A DNA stretch of 64,000 nucleotides from assembly GCF_000828655.1 (NCBI RefSeq), contig NZ_AP014509.1:1426001-1490000 (forward strand). The letters are read 5' to 3'. The position numbers and the translations under genes are program-made. The notes beneath the pieces were generated by a model. The model was not told the origin of the DNA. It saw nothing but the letters and a program-made list of their open reading frames with translations, and ran no database searches. The DNA comes from Thermotoga caldifontis AZM44c09. GTDB taxonomy: Bacteria; Thermotogota; Thermotogae; Thermotogales; DSM-5069. Positions 35,522 to 44,605 of the stretch are shown in pieces. Each line of letters begins with the position of its first letter. Within the stretch, counting starts at the first letter, position 1.

Positions 35522-36685
35522 CCTTTGAAGACGAATCCGAACGCTGGCATATTCGTTGTTCGAAGATTGCAGCATTATAGCGTGCATGGTGTGAACTTCG
35601 ATGCTGTCTCACTGGGTTTCGAAAACAGCAAAACGGTGTTGCTGTTGAAAAGATTTCTGCGAAGGTCCACTACAGGAAATCCCTTAGAAGAACATGAAGG
35701 TGTGAAGTTCAAGCCAGTCTTGATCCCGAGGAACCTGGGCATAGTTTTGATGAACAAAGTCTCTCGAAATTACTTTGTGAAGATCGCTGAACGCTGTGCC
35801 GAGAGGATCGAACGATCGTTCAAGATTGTAGAATACGATCTGATACACGCTCATGGCATGTACGATGTTCCAGCAGGCTTGATAGCGAAGATTCTTGCAG
35901 ATAAGTACAGAAAACCATTCATTGTCACCGCACATGGAAGTGACGTTAATATTCTTATGCCACGGAGAAGAGAAATATACGTGGACGTTCTTGAAAGCGC
36001 ATCGGCAACAATATTTGTTAGTAATGCGCTTCTTGAAAGAGCAAAATCTTTAGGATTTTCCGGCAGAAATGCGGTGGTGATACCAAACGGGTATGATGAA
36101 ACGATATTCAAACCCATGGACAAAGAAATGGTCAGGAAAGAACTTGGAATATACAAAGAAGGGTACAAGTACGTGGGCTTTGTGGGAAATCTCATACCGA
36201 TAAAGCGGGCGGACAAACTGGGAGAGATATTCAACCTAATTGCAAAGGAAATTCCAGAAACGTTCTTCATCGTGGTCGGGGATGGCTCACTGAGACAAAG
36301 GATAGAAAAAGAAACGAAAGGACTGAACATAATCTTCACCGGGAGACTACCACAGACTGAGGTCGCAAAGTACATGAACGCGATGGACGTGATGGTGCTT
36401 CCAAGCAGGAATGAAGGATGGCCCTGTGTCGTCCTTGAAGCTCAGGCCTGTGGAACATGTGTGGTGGGGAGCAATAACGGAGGAATTCCAGAAGCAATAG
36501 GATTTTCAGAATACGTTGTTGAGGAAGGAGATGACTTTGAAGAGAGATTTGCAAAAAGAGTGGTGGAGGTATTGAAAGAAGGGTACGATGTGAATGAGCA
36601 TTTAGAAAGAGCAAAAGCGTTTACCTGGAGAGGTGTTACGGAAAAGGAGATACACTTATACAAGAGGTTGATAGGACTGTGCTAA
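35492..36685 (+). CDS. Glycosyltransferase, family 4
   Basis: A 397-residue GT-B enzyme. Acceptor domain MRVLVVTNLAPLKTNPNAGI with FVVRRLQHYSVHGVNFD; DLIHAHGMYDVPAGLIAK and VTAHGSDVNILMPRR; donor domain VGFVGNLIPIKRADKLGEIF, FFIVVGDGSLRQRIEKE, IIFTGRLPQTEVAKYMNAMD and LPSRNEGWPCVVLEAQACGT with the E-x7-E motif. The ATG overlaps the epimerase stop. It overlaps the following flippase gene by seven bases. Confidence 0.92.
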   Translation: MRVLVVTNLAPLKTNPNAGIFVVRRLQHYSVHGVNFDAVSLGFENSKTVLLLKRFLRRSTTGNPLEEHEGVKFKPVLIPRNLGIVLMNKVSRNYFVKIAERCAERIERSFKIVEYDLIHAHGMYDVPAGLIAKILADKYRKPFIVTAHGSDVNILMPRRREIYVDVLESASATIFVSNALLERAKSLGFSGRNAVVIPNGYDETIFKPMDKEMVRKELGIYKEGYKYVGFVGNLIPIKRADKLGEIFNLIAKEIPETFFIVVGDGSLRQRIEKETKGLNIIFTGRLPQTEVAKYMNAMDVMVLPSRNEGWPCVVLEAQACGTCVVGSNNGGIPEAIGFSEYVVEEGDDFEERFAKRVVEVLKEGYDVNEHLERAKAFTWRGVTEKEIHLYKRLIGLC

Positions 36686-37941
36686 GTTCCTTGAAGAATG
36701 ACCTTAGATTCGCTCTCAAGACAGGTTTCGCTTACATATTCTCTGCAAACGTAGCGAACAAGATCATTCAGTTTGGTACTTCCATTGTAGTTGTGAGGAT
36801 CGTTTCCAAGGAGATTTATGGACAGTGGTCGTATGCCAACAATATCTTAAACTTCTTTCTTCTCCTCAGCGGTTTGGGAGTTGCCTCTGGCCTTTTACAG
36901 TTTGCGAGTTCTTCAGCTAATGCGATTGATAAGCTATCGTACCTCAAATACAGCCTCAGGGTCGGGGCAAGCTTCAACCTAATCATTGCTGTCACGCTGT
37001 TTTGCCTTTCCTGGATTATCAAACTCCCACTGGTCGGAAGCGTCGAAATCCTGAGATGGTTATCGTTTCTTCCGCTATTCACAATTTCATTCGATATCGC
37101 CCAGTGTTTTCTGAGAGCAGAACTGAAGAACGCGCAATTTTCGATCGTAACAATGGTGAATACGTTCTCCCTGTTTCTCGGTATCCTGGTCTTTGGTTAC
37201 TACTACCAGGTGAAAGGGCTCATTCTAAGCAGGTACATCGCTTATTTCATCACACTGATAATTGCTGGTTACATGCTGAAACCTTACTTAAGCATGTATA
37301 AAACCGTGGCACTACCTGACGCGGAAAGTAGGAAACATTTTCTGAAGTTCTCCATCACAAACATGCTTTCGAATGTCATGTCTCAGATTCTTTATCTCAT
37401 AGACGTATTGCTGGTTGGCCTCATTGTGAAATCTGACACCGTCGTGGCAACATACAAAACTTCCACCCTTGTACCATTCGCGTTGAACTTCATTCCGTTA
37501 TCGGTCATGACCTACGTGTATCCATACTTCGCCCGAAAGAAAATGGAGAAACAATGGATCAAAGAGCGTTATCGCCGATTGGTAGAATATTTATTGCTTT
37601 TGAACAGTTGCATCTCGATATTTTTGATCATAACTGCTCCTTTGGTAATTCGAGTACTCTTTGGTTCCAGATATCTCGACGCAGTGACAACCTTCAGGAT
37701 CCTTGCCTTTGGCTACCTGATCGCAGGAACTTTCAGAATACCGGCTGGTAACATTTTGGCGAGTCTGGGAAAGGTAGAGGTGAATCTCTGGAACGCTATT
37801 ATTAGTGGAATTGCGAACGTGATACTGGATGTAGTATTGATAAAAGCCTACGGTGCTATTGGAGCAGCCGTGGCTACTGTCCTCGTTTTTCTAATATCCT
37901 CCCTCTTTGGATCGCTCTATCTGAAAAGGTATCTGTCTTAA
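36679..37941 (+). CDS. wzx: Polysaccharide flippase, copy 2
   Basis: A 420-residue membrane protein with about 12 hydrophobic segments, beginning with an amphipathic stretch and AYIFSANVANKIIQFGTSIV, then VRIVSKEIYGQWSYANNI, the polysaccharide-flippase opening. The GTG start lies inside the end of the glycosyltransferase gene. It is shorter than the copy at 22530 and shares no long identical stretch with it, so the two were acquired separately rather than duplicated. Confidence 0.9.
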   Translation: MLSSLKNDLRFALKTGFAYIFSANVANKIIQFGTSIVVVRIVSKEIYGQWSYANNILNFFLLLSGLGVASGLLQFASSSANAIDKLSYLKYSLRVGASFNLIIAVTLFCLSWIIKLPLVGSVEILRWLSFLPLFTISFDIAQCFLRAELKNAQFSIVTMVNTFSLFLGILVFGYYYQVKGLILSRYIAYFITLIIAGYMLKPYLSMYKTVALPDAESRKHFLKFSITNMLSNVMSQILYLIDVLLVGLIVKSDTVVATYKTSTLVPFALNFIPLSVMTYVYPYFARKKMEKQWIKERYRRLVEYLLLLNSCISIFLIITAPLVIRVLFGSRYLDAVTTFRILAFGYLIAGTFRIPAGNILASLGKVEVNLWNAIISGIANVILDVVLIKAYGAIGAAVATVLVFLISSLFGSLYLKRYLS

Positions 37942-37963
37942 CCCGTAGAAAGGGGGAAGCTTT

Positions 37964-39691
37964 ATGCCAGGTTTTCTTGCGGAAATATCTCTGAGGCAGG
38001 GTAGGGTAGAGAAAAATTTCAATCCCACACGTGAGAGTAACTTGATAGTCGAGTCTGTGGAAGGAAAGCATTACTATATCGAAAGAAGGACTATAAGGAA
38101 GTTTGAGCGAGACAAGGTGTTCGATGAGGATGAAAACTACATCGTTTTGACGGAGGGTGTGATACTCAACTCTTCGGAGATACTGGAAAAATATAGGTCC
38201 GGTGATTTAAAAGAAGCCATCGTGAAAATGTACCAGCAAAATGGAGAGACATTCTTTAACGAATTCAGAGGGAGCTTTTCTGGACTGGTGTACGACAAAA
38301 AAGCTGACAAGTGGCTCATCTACACAAACCACTTCGGAGATAAACAGATATTCTATCTGTTGCTTGAAGATAGGCTTCTGGTTGCTTCAGAGATGACCTG
38401 GATCGTCGATTACATGAAAAACAATCGCATACCTTATTCTCTCAATGAAATCGGAGCATATTTTCTTCTCACCTACGGTTACATGCTGGAAGATTACACC
38501 ATAATAGAGCCGATAAAGAAGTTGACGGCAGGCAGTTACATAAAAGTGGAAAATGGCATATTCAGCGTTAATCGCTACTTCGTAGTTGACAACGAACCGG
38601 ACAACACGCAGACGGAAGACGAAATCATTGAGAACATAGATAAGCTGTTTCGTAAGGCAGTTAAGTTAGAGTTCGAGAAGGACAGAGAGTACGGTTTCAA
38701 ACATATCGCTTCCCTGAGCGGTGGACTCGATTCAAGAATGACAGTGTGGGTCGCTCACGAAATGGGTTACACAGAACAGCTGAATGTCACGTTTTCGCAG
38801 ACGGATTACATAGATGAAGTTGTGGCGAAAAGCATTGCCCGAGACTTGAGACACGATTGGGTTTTCTTCTCCCTTGATAATGGTCTGTACCTGACTAACA
38901 TTTACGACATGCTCAGGATCAACTACGGGAACGTTCTTTATTCCGGCGCTGCTCATGTTCATCATGCTGTGAGTAAATTGAATTTTCAGAATTATGGACT
39001 GTATCATACAGGCCAGTTGGGGGACGTGATTCTTGGAACCTACTATGGTTCCGAAGATCCCAAACGGCCTTACACACCGGGTGCGGGCGCGTACTCTACA
39101 AAATTGATCACGACAGATGAAGGAAAGTTTCTGCAATGGGAGTGCCCAAATGAAGAGATTTTCAAGTTCTACAATCGTGGTTTCAACGGTATCCTGTCTG
39201 GTAATTTACCAGTTCAAAGGTACACCGAGGTAGCTTCACCATTTCTGGAAGTGGACTTCTTCACGTATTGTTTGAAGATACCTTTGAGGTATCGCTTCGA
39301 TCACAGGATATACAAAAAGTGGATCTTGAAGAAACACCCTGATGCCGCGAGATACGTTTGGGAGAAGATACAGGGGAAAATAACGGATCCTTCTATAACA
39401 ATACGAGGTCGCGCCGTGGCTTTGAAAGCGCTACCGAGGAAGGCTTTCATAAAGCTTTTCAAGAGGAACCCTTTGGCCAGCAAATGGCACATGAACCCCG
39501 TGGACTACTGGTACAACACAAACGAGAAACTCAGAGATTTCATAGACTCCTTCTACGCTGAAAACATAAATTCTGTGCAGAATCTCCGTGTGAGAGAGAT
39601 GTGTGAAAAACTTTTCAAACAAGGAACCGCTCTGGAGAAAACTCAGGTTCTTACAGTACTTGCGGCATGGAAAATGTATTTTGGAGATTAG
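37964..39691 (+). CDS. Asparagine synthase-related protein lacking the N-terminal Cys
   Basis: A 575-residue protein with the layout of glutamine-dependent asparagine synthetase: an N-terminal Ntn-amidotransferase-like part (about 1-190; GSFSGLVYDKKADKWLIYTN, ASEMTWIVDY) and a synthetase part with the ATP-pyrophosphatase loop SLSGGLDSRMTVW near residue 250. The essential Cys2 of the amidotransferase is missing: the protein starts MPGFLAEI rather than MCG. It may therefore use free ammonia or another nucleophile, or adenylate a sugar acid. Genes of this type occur in polysaccharide loci, where amidation of uronic acids is a plausible role (inference). Ribosome site AGGGGG. Confidence 0.8.
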   Translation: MPGFLAEISLRQGRVEKNFNPTRESNLIVESVEGKHYYIERRTIRKFERDKVFDEDENYIVLTEGVILNSSEILEKYRSGDLKEAIVKMYQQNGETFFNEFRGSFSGLVYDKKADKWLIYTNHFGDKQIFYLLLEDRLLVASEMTWIVDYMKNNRIPYSLNEIGAYFLLTYGYMLEDYTIIEPIKKLTAGSYIKVENGIFSVNRYFVVDNEPDNTQTEDEIIENIDKLFRKAVKLEFEKDREYGFKHIASLSGGLDSRMTVWVAHEMGYTEQLNVTFSQTDYIDEVVAKSIARDLRHDWVFFSLDNGLYLTNIYDMLRINYGNVLYSGAAHVHHAVSKLNFQNYGLYHTGQLGDVILGTYYGSEDPKRPYTPGAGAYSTKLITTDEGKFLQWECPNEEIFKFYNRGFNGILSGNLPVQRYTEVASPFLEVDFFTYCLKIPLRYRFDHRIYKKWILKKHPDAARYVWEKIQGKITDPSITIRGRAVALKALPRKAFIKLFKRNPLASKWHMNPVDYWYNTNEKLRDFIDSFYAENINSVQNLRVREMCEKLFKQGTALEKTQVLTVLAAWKMYFGD

Positions 39692-40175
39692 TATGCGTTG
39701 AAACGTAAAACAGAACATACCTGGGACACGTTGTTCGAAAGCCCAGCTTGAGGTGGGATAAACAACCTGGAAAAAACATGATGAACTGAAAGTCATCGGA
39801 AGCTTCACAAACAGTCCAGCCGCCGTGAAACCGATCACTCACCGCGAGAGACAGGAGATAGAACTTCAGAAAGTCACAGTAACACAACAGATAGCTGAAA
39901 AAACGACCTGTACCAAACTCAATCGCTGCGAGTCTTTCGGTTTGCTCGCAGGCCCAGTTCTTTGCCACGATCGCAAAGAAGGAATTCGTGCCTTGTGGAG
40001 TATGTGCAGCAAAAGCCCCCAAGATAATCTGAAAGGTTCTCGGCCGGAGAATGTGAATGGTCGAACAGGAAAGTGTGGGTGGATCGAACGGAGCATCGTG
40101 AGTGAAAGTCTTTCTACAGACGAGCGAATCTTGATTTAGAATAGAATAGCACGCGCGATGCAGCGGGGGGATTCG
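39692..40175. other. Intergenic region between the polysaccharide locus and rmuC
   Basis: About 480 bases. The only open frames are short, or long minus-strand frames that mirror rmuC; none has a ribosome site or a recognisable motif. I see no terminator hairpin with a T run and no mobile element. GGGGGG near 40165 is the rmuC ribosome site. Confidence 0.5.
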
Positions 40176-41414
40176 ATGGATTCCATGAATTTGTTTTTTG
40201 TGGCTCTCGGAACAGTCTTTCTTTTTGGATTTCTGCTCGGGTACGTTGTGGGACGATCGGCCGCAAAGAGCAAAAGCCAGAAGAACGTCGAATCGTTGTT
40301 GGCGCTTTTGCTGCAACAGTTCTCTGAATTTGTGAAGCAGCAAGGTGCTTTTTCGTCCCACATGAATTCTCTGAGCAACCTTTCCAGTCTCGTGGCGGAA
40401 CTCAAAGCGAGGTACGAAGAGATCAAAGACAGCGAGAAGAAGCTGACGCTGGAGCGCGACAAAAGGATGGAGGAGTTCATGCAGAACATGAAACGCACCT
40501 TCGAGGAATTCTCCAAGAACATGCTGAAGATCGATGAGGAAAAAGAGAAAAGAATAGCGCAGCTTGTCGAAAACATGAAACGTTTCATCGACGAACAGAG
40601 AGCTTCCACCGAGCAGTTCCTGCTGCAGCAGGGCGTCACGAGGGAAGAGATAGAAAAGCGCCGTGACGCGGAACTGAAGGACATGAGAAGGATCATGGAG
40701 AACATCATGCACACGATCTCCGGAACCGCGAGCAGGGGAAAGATGGGAGAGATGCTCCTGAGCGAGGCTCTGAGCGAAACGATAAAAACAGGAACGGTTG
40801 TCAAGAATCTCTCTGTAGGTTCGATGACCGTGGAGTTCGCGTGGAACCTGGGCGATGGAAAGTACATCCCGATCGATTCCAAGTTCCCGGAGATTTTCTC
40901 TCTGGCTGAAGAATACGAAGAAAAAGAAAAGCCTGAGGAGCGAGAGCAGCTGAAGAAGCAGATCGTTCAGAGGGTGATGAAGGAAGTGGAGAACGTCAAA
41001 AAATACTGCAACCATGCCAACACGATAGACAGCTGCATCATGGTGCTGCCCTCGCTCGTCCTCGACATCGCCCCTGAGCTCGTCGCGGCAGCGAAACAGC
41101 ACAACGTTTTTCTGTGTTCTTACAAAGAAATCCTGGCGGTCGCGCACTATCTGGAAGCGAGGTACTTCACCACGAAGCAGAACGAAGCGGGAAAGTACAG
41201 ACAGATCGTGGAGGCTCTGTTGAAGCTCCTCGAAGACATAGACAGGAGGATCTCGTCCATAGATAGGGCACTGAAATCTATCTCGAACGCGAGCGACGAG
41301 ATAAAGAAACTCGCTTCGAAAGGTAGATCGATCGCAAGCGGTGACGTTTCGATGGAGATGAACACGGCGGACGAAACGATCAAAGCGGATGAAGATGTTC
41401 GCACAGGTAGCTGA
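40176..41414 (+). CDS. rmuC: DNA recombination protein RmuC
   Basis: A 412-residue protein with one N-terminal membrane helix (LFFVALGTVFLFGFLLGYVVG), a long coiled coil to about residue 180 and the RmuC nuclease-like domain: GKMGEMLLSEALSETIK, then YIPIDSKFPEIFSLAEEYEE (PD-(D/E)XK-type core) and VLDIAPELVAAAKQHNVFLC. RmuC limits inversions and processes DNA ends. I choose the ATG at 40176, 5 bases after GGGGGG, over the ATG at 40158. It precedes a broken gene for another PD-(D/E)XK-like protein, whose GTG start lies 12 bases after the rmuC stop. Confidence 0.92.
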   Translation: MDSMNLFFVALGTVFLFGFLLGYVVGRSAAKSKSQKNVESLLALLLQQFSEFVKQQGAFSSHMNSLSNLSSLVAELKARYEEIKDSEKKLTLERDKRMEEFMQNMKRTFEEFSKNMLKIDEEKEKRIAQLVENMKRFIDEQRASTEQFLLQQGVTREEIEKRRDAELKDMRRIMENIMHTISGTASRGKMGEMLLSEALSETIKTGTVVKNLSVGSMTVEFAWNLGDGKYIPIDSKFPEIFSLAEEYEEKEKPEEREQLKKQIVQRVMKEVENVKKYCNHANTIDSCIMVLPSLVLDIAPELVAAAKQHNVFLCSYKEILAVAHYLEARYFTTKQNEAGKYRQIVEALLKLLEDIDRRISSIDRALKSISNASDEIKKLASKGRSIASGDVSMEMNTADETIKADEDVRTGS

Positions 41415-41426
41415 AGGGTGAAACGT

Positions 41427-42228
41427 GTGAGCCTGACATCTTTCTTGAAAGATGAAGAAGTACGCAACGCGTTCAGAAAGTTTTTCAAAATCCCGAAGTT
41501 CAACGTTTCTGCCGAGCTTTTGGCACCTACTTTCACGGAGAACTATTCGCTCGCTGGAACAGCCTTCGATTATCTACTGCGTTTCTACGTGAAACGGTTG
41601 AATCGTGATGCCATGGAGAGTCCGTGGGCCAGCGAGAAGGCCCTCGATCTGCTGTTTTTGGCACCGCTTTTACAGTCGCGCGACGCGTTGCCTTTCGATA
41701 CTGGTATCATACGAAAAGCTGAAGAAACGATCGAATTTGCAAAGAAGCTTACGGCGAATACCTCAAAACGGGTGTTGCGAACCATGAGCTGTTCAAAGCG
41801 GTGTTGCTGTTGGCACAGCTGGAAAGGGTGTACAGGGAAGGTCTGGAAGTGGCGTACAAGGAAAACTTTTTAGATGAAAGCAGATATGCATCCTGAACCC
41901 AACCTTTGGGAGGGCGTCTCGACTGGTCCGTGGGGCAGATTGCGATCTGCTGATAGACGATGCGCTGATCGATATAAAAACTACAAAAAAGCTCGAGCTG
42001 AAGCAAAGCTACTTTCACCAGCTGGTGGGTTACTACGTTCTCCACACGATCGGAAAAATCGACGGCGCGCCGCCAGACCACAGAGTGAAAAGGTTGGGGA
42101 TATATTTTTCCAGGTACGCGTACCTTCACACCTTCGATGTGCTTTACATCGCTGGAAGTGACTTTCTCGACTTTGTGAACTGGTTCGAAAAGAAAGCGAG
42201 GGAGAAGTATTTCCGATCATCTTCGTGA
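41427..42228 (+). pseudogene. PD-(D/E)XK-like nuclease gene with two frameshifts
   Basis: Three consecutive frames form one protein-like sequence. Frame one starts at GTG 41427 behind GAAGGGTGA (SLTSFLKDEEVRNAFRKFF) and runs to about 41745. Frame two then continues AYGEYLKTGVANHELFKAVL to FLDESRYAS with a stop at 41894. Frame three from about 41897 reads NPTFGRASRLVRGADCDLLI, then DDALIDIKTTKKLELKQSYF and HQLVGYYVLHTI to the stop at 42226. The D...(D/E)xK pattern in DCDLLIDDALIDIKTTK is the PD-(D/E)XK nuclease core. Two shifts in 800 bases make this a decayed gene, or possibly a sequencing error at two points. Confidence 0.72.
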
Positions 42229-42425
42229 TGGTATTTCATTCGCTCAGGGAGGAAACGTGGGGGTTCGAGACTTTCCAGTTCGATCGCCTTTTTCACTTCT
42301 GTAAGCATCTTCCTGGATCGGGTCTTCCTACACCACCAGAAGTTCGACATCGCCTGAAGGTGATGAAGTTTCCTTCGCGTACGAGCCAAGGAGCACCACG
42401 AGTGTCAGGCGATCTTTTCAGCACG
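42225..42425 (-). pseudogene. Decayed MNT-type nucleotidyltransferase
   Basis: On the minus strand LTLVVLLGSYAKETSSPSGD and VELLVV, then a stop codon, then EDPIQEDAYR, and in another frame EVKKAIELESLEPPRF. This aligns with the intact nucleotidyltransferase at 45743-46099 (LVVLFGSYAKGNFTAFSDVD, LLVVYDDPIREDAYRIVKKT, IRLKGLEPHVYSL). It has at least one in-frame stop and one frameshift, and the first Asp of the DxD motif survives but the second is changed to Glu. 42426-42618 beyond it has no recognisable gene. Confidence 0.75.
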
Positions 42426-42618
42426 GCTCAATAGGCTCATTGTAGAAACTGTGTCGTATTGACTTGACCAGGCTTCTTCTGAAATCGTTATTCCTGGTGG
42501 AGGCTGATCGACATTCATGAAAGCACTGTGGCTCGTGGAGCTCACCTTTCGAACTGATGAAAGCTTCCTCGTGTGCTGAGAGCAGAGATTTCTTCGAACA
42601 GCATGAACACAGAGGTTG

Positions 42619-44016
42619 CTATTCGTTGCCTTCAAACACCGCAAGGAAGAGCCACGCGGGGATCGCCACGATGTTCTCGTCCCTGAAAGCTGCATCCTGG
42701 GTGATGAGGATTCCCTTCTTGAAGACTTTCTTCATTCCAAGATAATCGGATCTGTTTATCTTGTTCTGGTATATGATTTCAACCGGTATGAAAGAACCTC
42801 TGTGTTCGAAAACGAAATCTATCTCGTTTCCACGATCCGAATACCAGAAAAATGGTCCCTCGTAAAGGTTAGTGCCGTTCAGCAGGGTCTTTCCGCTCCC
42901 TATAAGGTGTCTCAGAATCAGCATCTCCACGATCTGGCGAAGCTTGATCTGTTTTCCGCTGATGTCTTCAACAATGTCAGCCACGATCTTGTCGATAGGG
43001 TACGTTTTCTTTTGTTTCTTCAACCTGATGGTCTTTCTGGAAATATCAACGAAGAACACGTTCACGAGAATGAAGCTGTAACCGAGATAATCGAAGTATT
43101 TCTGAATCGTGTCGACACTTTCTATAGCACCGCTGAACACATTGACGAGAGAGTTCCAGGAGAAGCGCTGTCCAGCTATGTCTGGAAGTTTTTTGAAGAA
43201 TTCCACGATCCTGATCCTCGATCCCAAATATCTTTCCGCGTCGCCCAGGATGAAATCGCGGAAAGTTCCTTTCGTGATCTCGTCGATCCTGCCTTCTTTC
43301 AAGAAAGCGTCTATCACTTTTGGGAATCCACCCGTGTTCAGATATTTCAAGAAGTACTCCTTCAAAAAGGCGTTCTTGAGACACAGAGTTCGAAGTTCCT
43401 CATCGCTCCGTGCGAAGACATCATCCACTGACATTCTTTCCACCGAAACTCCCATACTTTCCAGAAATTCTCTGAAGGTGAGAGGAAGATACACCAGATC
43501 TTCACCGTGGTCTTTTCTTCCCGGAAGCCTTTCACTCGATTTCTTCAGGTCGAAAGCGGAAGAACCGGTGAGTACGACGAGGCAGTTTTCAAGCAAACCG
43601 ATGTCCACCAGATATTTGATGGACTTCTGCCAGTCCTCCAGCGATGTTATCTCGTCTATGAAAAGATACCTCGTCTCGTTCGCCTTTCTTTCGAAAATCT
43701 GAAAGTAGATCTTCAGCGTTTCTATCAGCTCGAACCTATCTTTCACCGCGTCGCAGGTGAAAAAGAAAATGTTTGAGGGCTTCACGCCGTCGTTCAAAAG
43801 CTTTCTTATGTAGAGCTTCAGGAAAGTTGTTTTCCCTATCTGGCGGGGACCCCTTATCGTGTATATCCCGGGTTTGCTCGATGGGATTTTCTTGAAAAGA
43901 CTCTCTGGAAAGTACTTGAATCTGCAGCTTTCGAACGTCGATACGTGCCGATCAAAGTTTATACCCTCTGGATCCCGCCACCAGGGGTTCATTATGTAGA
44001 GCTCGTCCATTCTCAC
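42619..44016 (-). CDS. AAA-type ATPase with DUF4143-like C-terminus
   Basis: A 465-residue P-loop ATPase. Walker A GPRQIGKTTFLKLY lies near residues 58-71, Walker B RYLFIDEITSLEDW near 112-125, and sensor-like VVLTGSSAFDLKKSSERLPG near 150. The C-terminal part carries the restriction-nuclease-like FFWYSDRGNEIDFVFEHRGS with FIPVEIIYQNKI typical of DUF4143/DUF234 proteins. These are widespread in Thermotogae and archaea; function unknown, possibly conflict-related. I choose the GTG at 44016 (GGGAG 8 bases upstream). A near-perfect 28-bp palindrome lies 66 bases upstream. It is one of three such ATPases on this strand within 8 kb. Confidence 0.85.
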   Translation of the reverse strand: MRMDELYIMNPWWRDPEGINFDRHVSTFESCRFKYFPESLFKKIPSSKPGIYTIRGPRQIGKTTFLKLYIRKLLNDGVKPSNIFFFTCDAVKDRFELIETLKIYFQIFERKANETRYLFIDEITSLEDWQKSIKYLVDIGLLENCLVVLTGSSAFDLKKSSERLPGRKDHGEDLVYLPLTFREFLESMGVSVERMSVDDVFARSDEELRTLCLKNAFLKEYFLKYLNTGGFPKVIDAFLKEGRIDEITKGTFRDFILGDAERYLGSRIRIVEFFKKLPDIAGQRFSWNSLVNVFSGAIESVDTIQKYFDYLGYSFILVNVFFVDISRKTIRLKKQKKTYPIDKIVADIVEDISGKQIKLRQIVEMLILRHLIGSGKTLLNGTNLYEGPFFWYSDRGNEIDFVFEHRGSFIPVEIIYQNKINRSDYLGMKKVFKKGILITQDAAFRDENIVAIPAWLFLAVFEGNE

Positions 44017-44052
44017 CGCGAACCACTCCCTGGAGGAATACTATCCTGTTCT

Positions 44053-44109
44053 ATCATATTCGTTCGAATTTCTCTATTTCGTTCGATAAAATCGTACGAA
44101 TTTATCGAA
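44053..44109 (-). promoter_or_regulatory. Promoter and 28-bp palindrome of ATPase 1
   Basis: On the minus strand a TATGAT -10 box (44053-44058) is preceded by a palindrome at 44082-44109. Its parts are TTCGATAAA (44082-44090), a central TCGTACGA (44092-44099) and TTTATCGAA (44101-44109); only the bases at 44091 and 44100 break symmetry. A smaller palindrome, ATTCG-TT-CGAAT, overlaps the spacer at 44058-44069. It is well placed for control of the ATPase gene. Confidence 0.6.
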
Positions 44110-44131
44110 TGCGGTCGATAAATACCGACAC
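44082..44131. repeat. 50-bp dispersed repeat R1, copy a
   Basis: Contains the 28-bp palindrome plus 22 bases to its right. It is repeated at 46772-46821 with only three differences, although the sequences on both sides of the two copies are unrelated. Confidence 0.85.
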
Positions 44132-44141
44132 GATTTTCAAA

Positions 44142-44163
44142 TTATAAAACCCTGCCAGCGAAA
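44142..44163. repeat. Dispersed repeat R3, copy a
   Basis: TTATAAAACCCTG then C-CAGCGAAA; repeated at 45570-45591 with one difference. Weaker similarity continues for about 80 bases beyond in both. The surrounding 44132-44605 stretch has no intact gene; a short frame with DDARIMNAVALEFKSNGLVL near 44205 vaguely resembles part of a PIN domain but is not long enough to call. Confidence 0.6.
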
Positions 44164-44605
44164 AAACTGTCGAGCCTGTCCATCATCCATCGAGTATGTC
44201 GACGATGCCAGGATTATGAATGCCGTTGCCCTGGAATTTAAATCGAATGGTCTCGTTTTGAGGAAAAAAGATTGAACAGGCACGCATTCGGTGTGTGCGA
44301 ACTGGCAGACAAAATAAGGAAATCGTCTATAGGGCACAGAAAGCTCAAGGGGCGTCTAAGTGAACTTTCAAAAAAGTAGAGTATTTCAGGTATGAAGAAA
44401 CGTTCTATTTATATCTTCGTCAAATTCGTGCGAAAACTCCTGTATGGGCAGGGAACAGTGATTCAAAGAGCGACACTGTTCAGGCAACTGGAATAATGCG
44501 TTCCCTGCGATGGTGGACAGAAGCTCTTCTCAGAGGTATGAGTGATTTTGCGTATGATCCCATTGGGAAAACAAGACGCCCTGACGATGCATAAGAAAGA
44601 GCATT

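Noticed and set aside
12640-39700. Insertion sequences or transposases as the cause of the rearrangements
   Set aside because: No transposase-like protein, terminal inverted repeats or target duplications were found in the polysaccharide locus.
39825-40139. 104-codon open frame before rmuC
   Set aside because: No ribosome site, unusual composition and no family pattern; I do not consider it a gene.
39651-41147. Long minus-strand open frame of 498 codons opposite rmuC
   Set aside because: It mirrors the rmuC reading frame, has no ribosome site and no recognisable motif; rmuC is clear on the plus strand.
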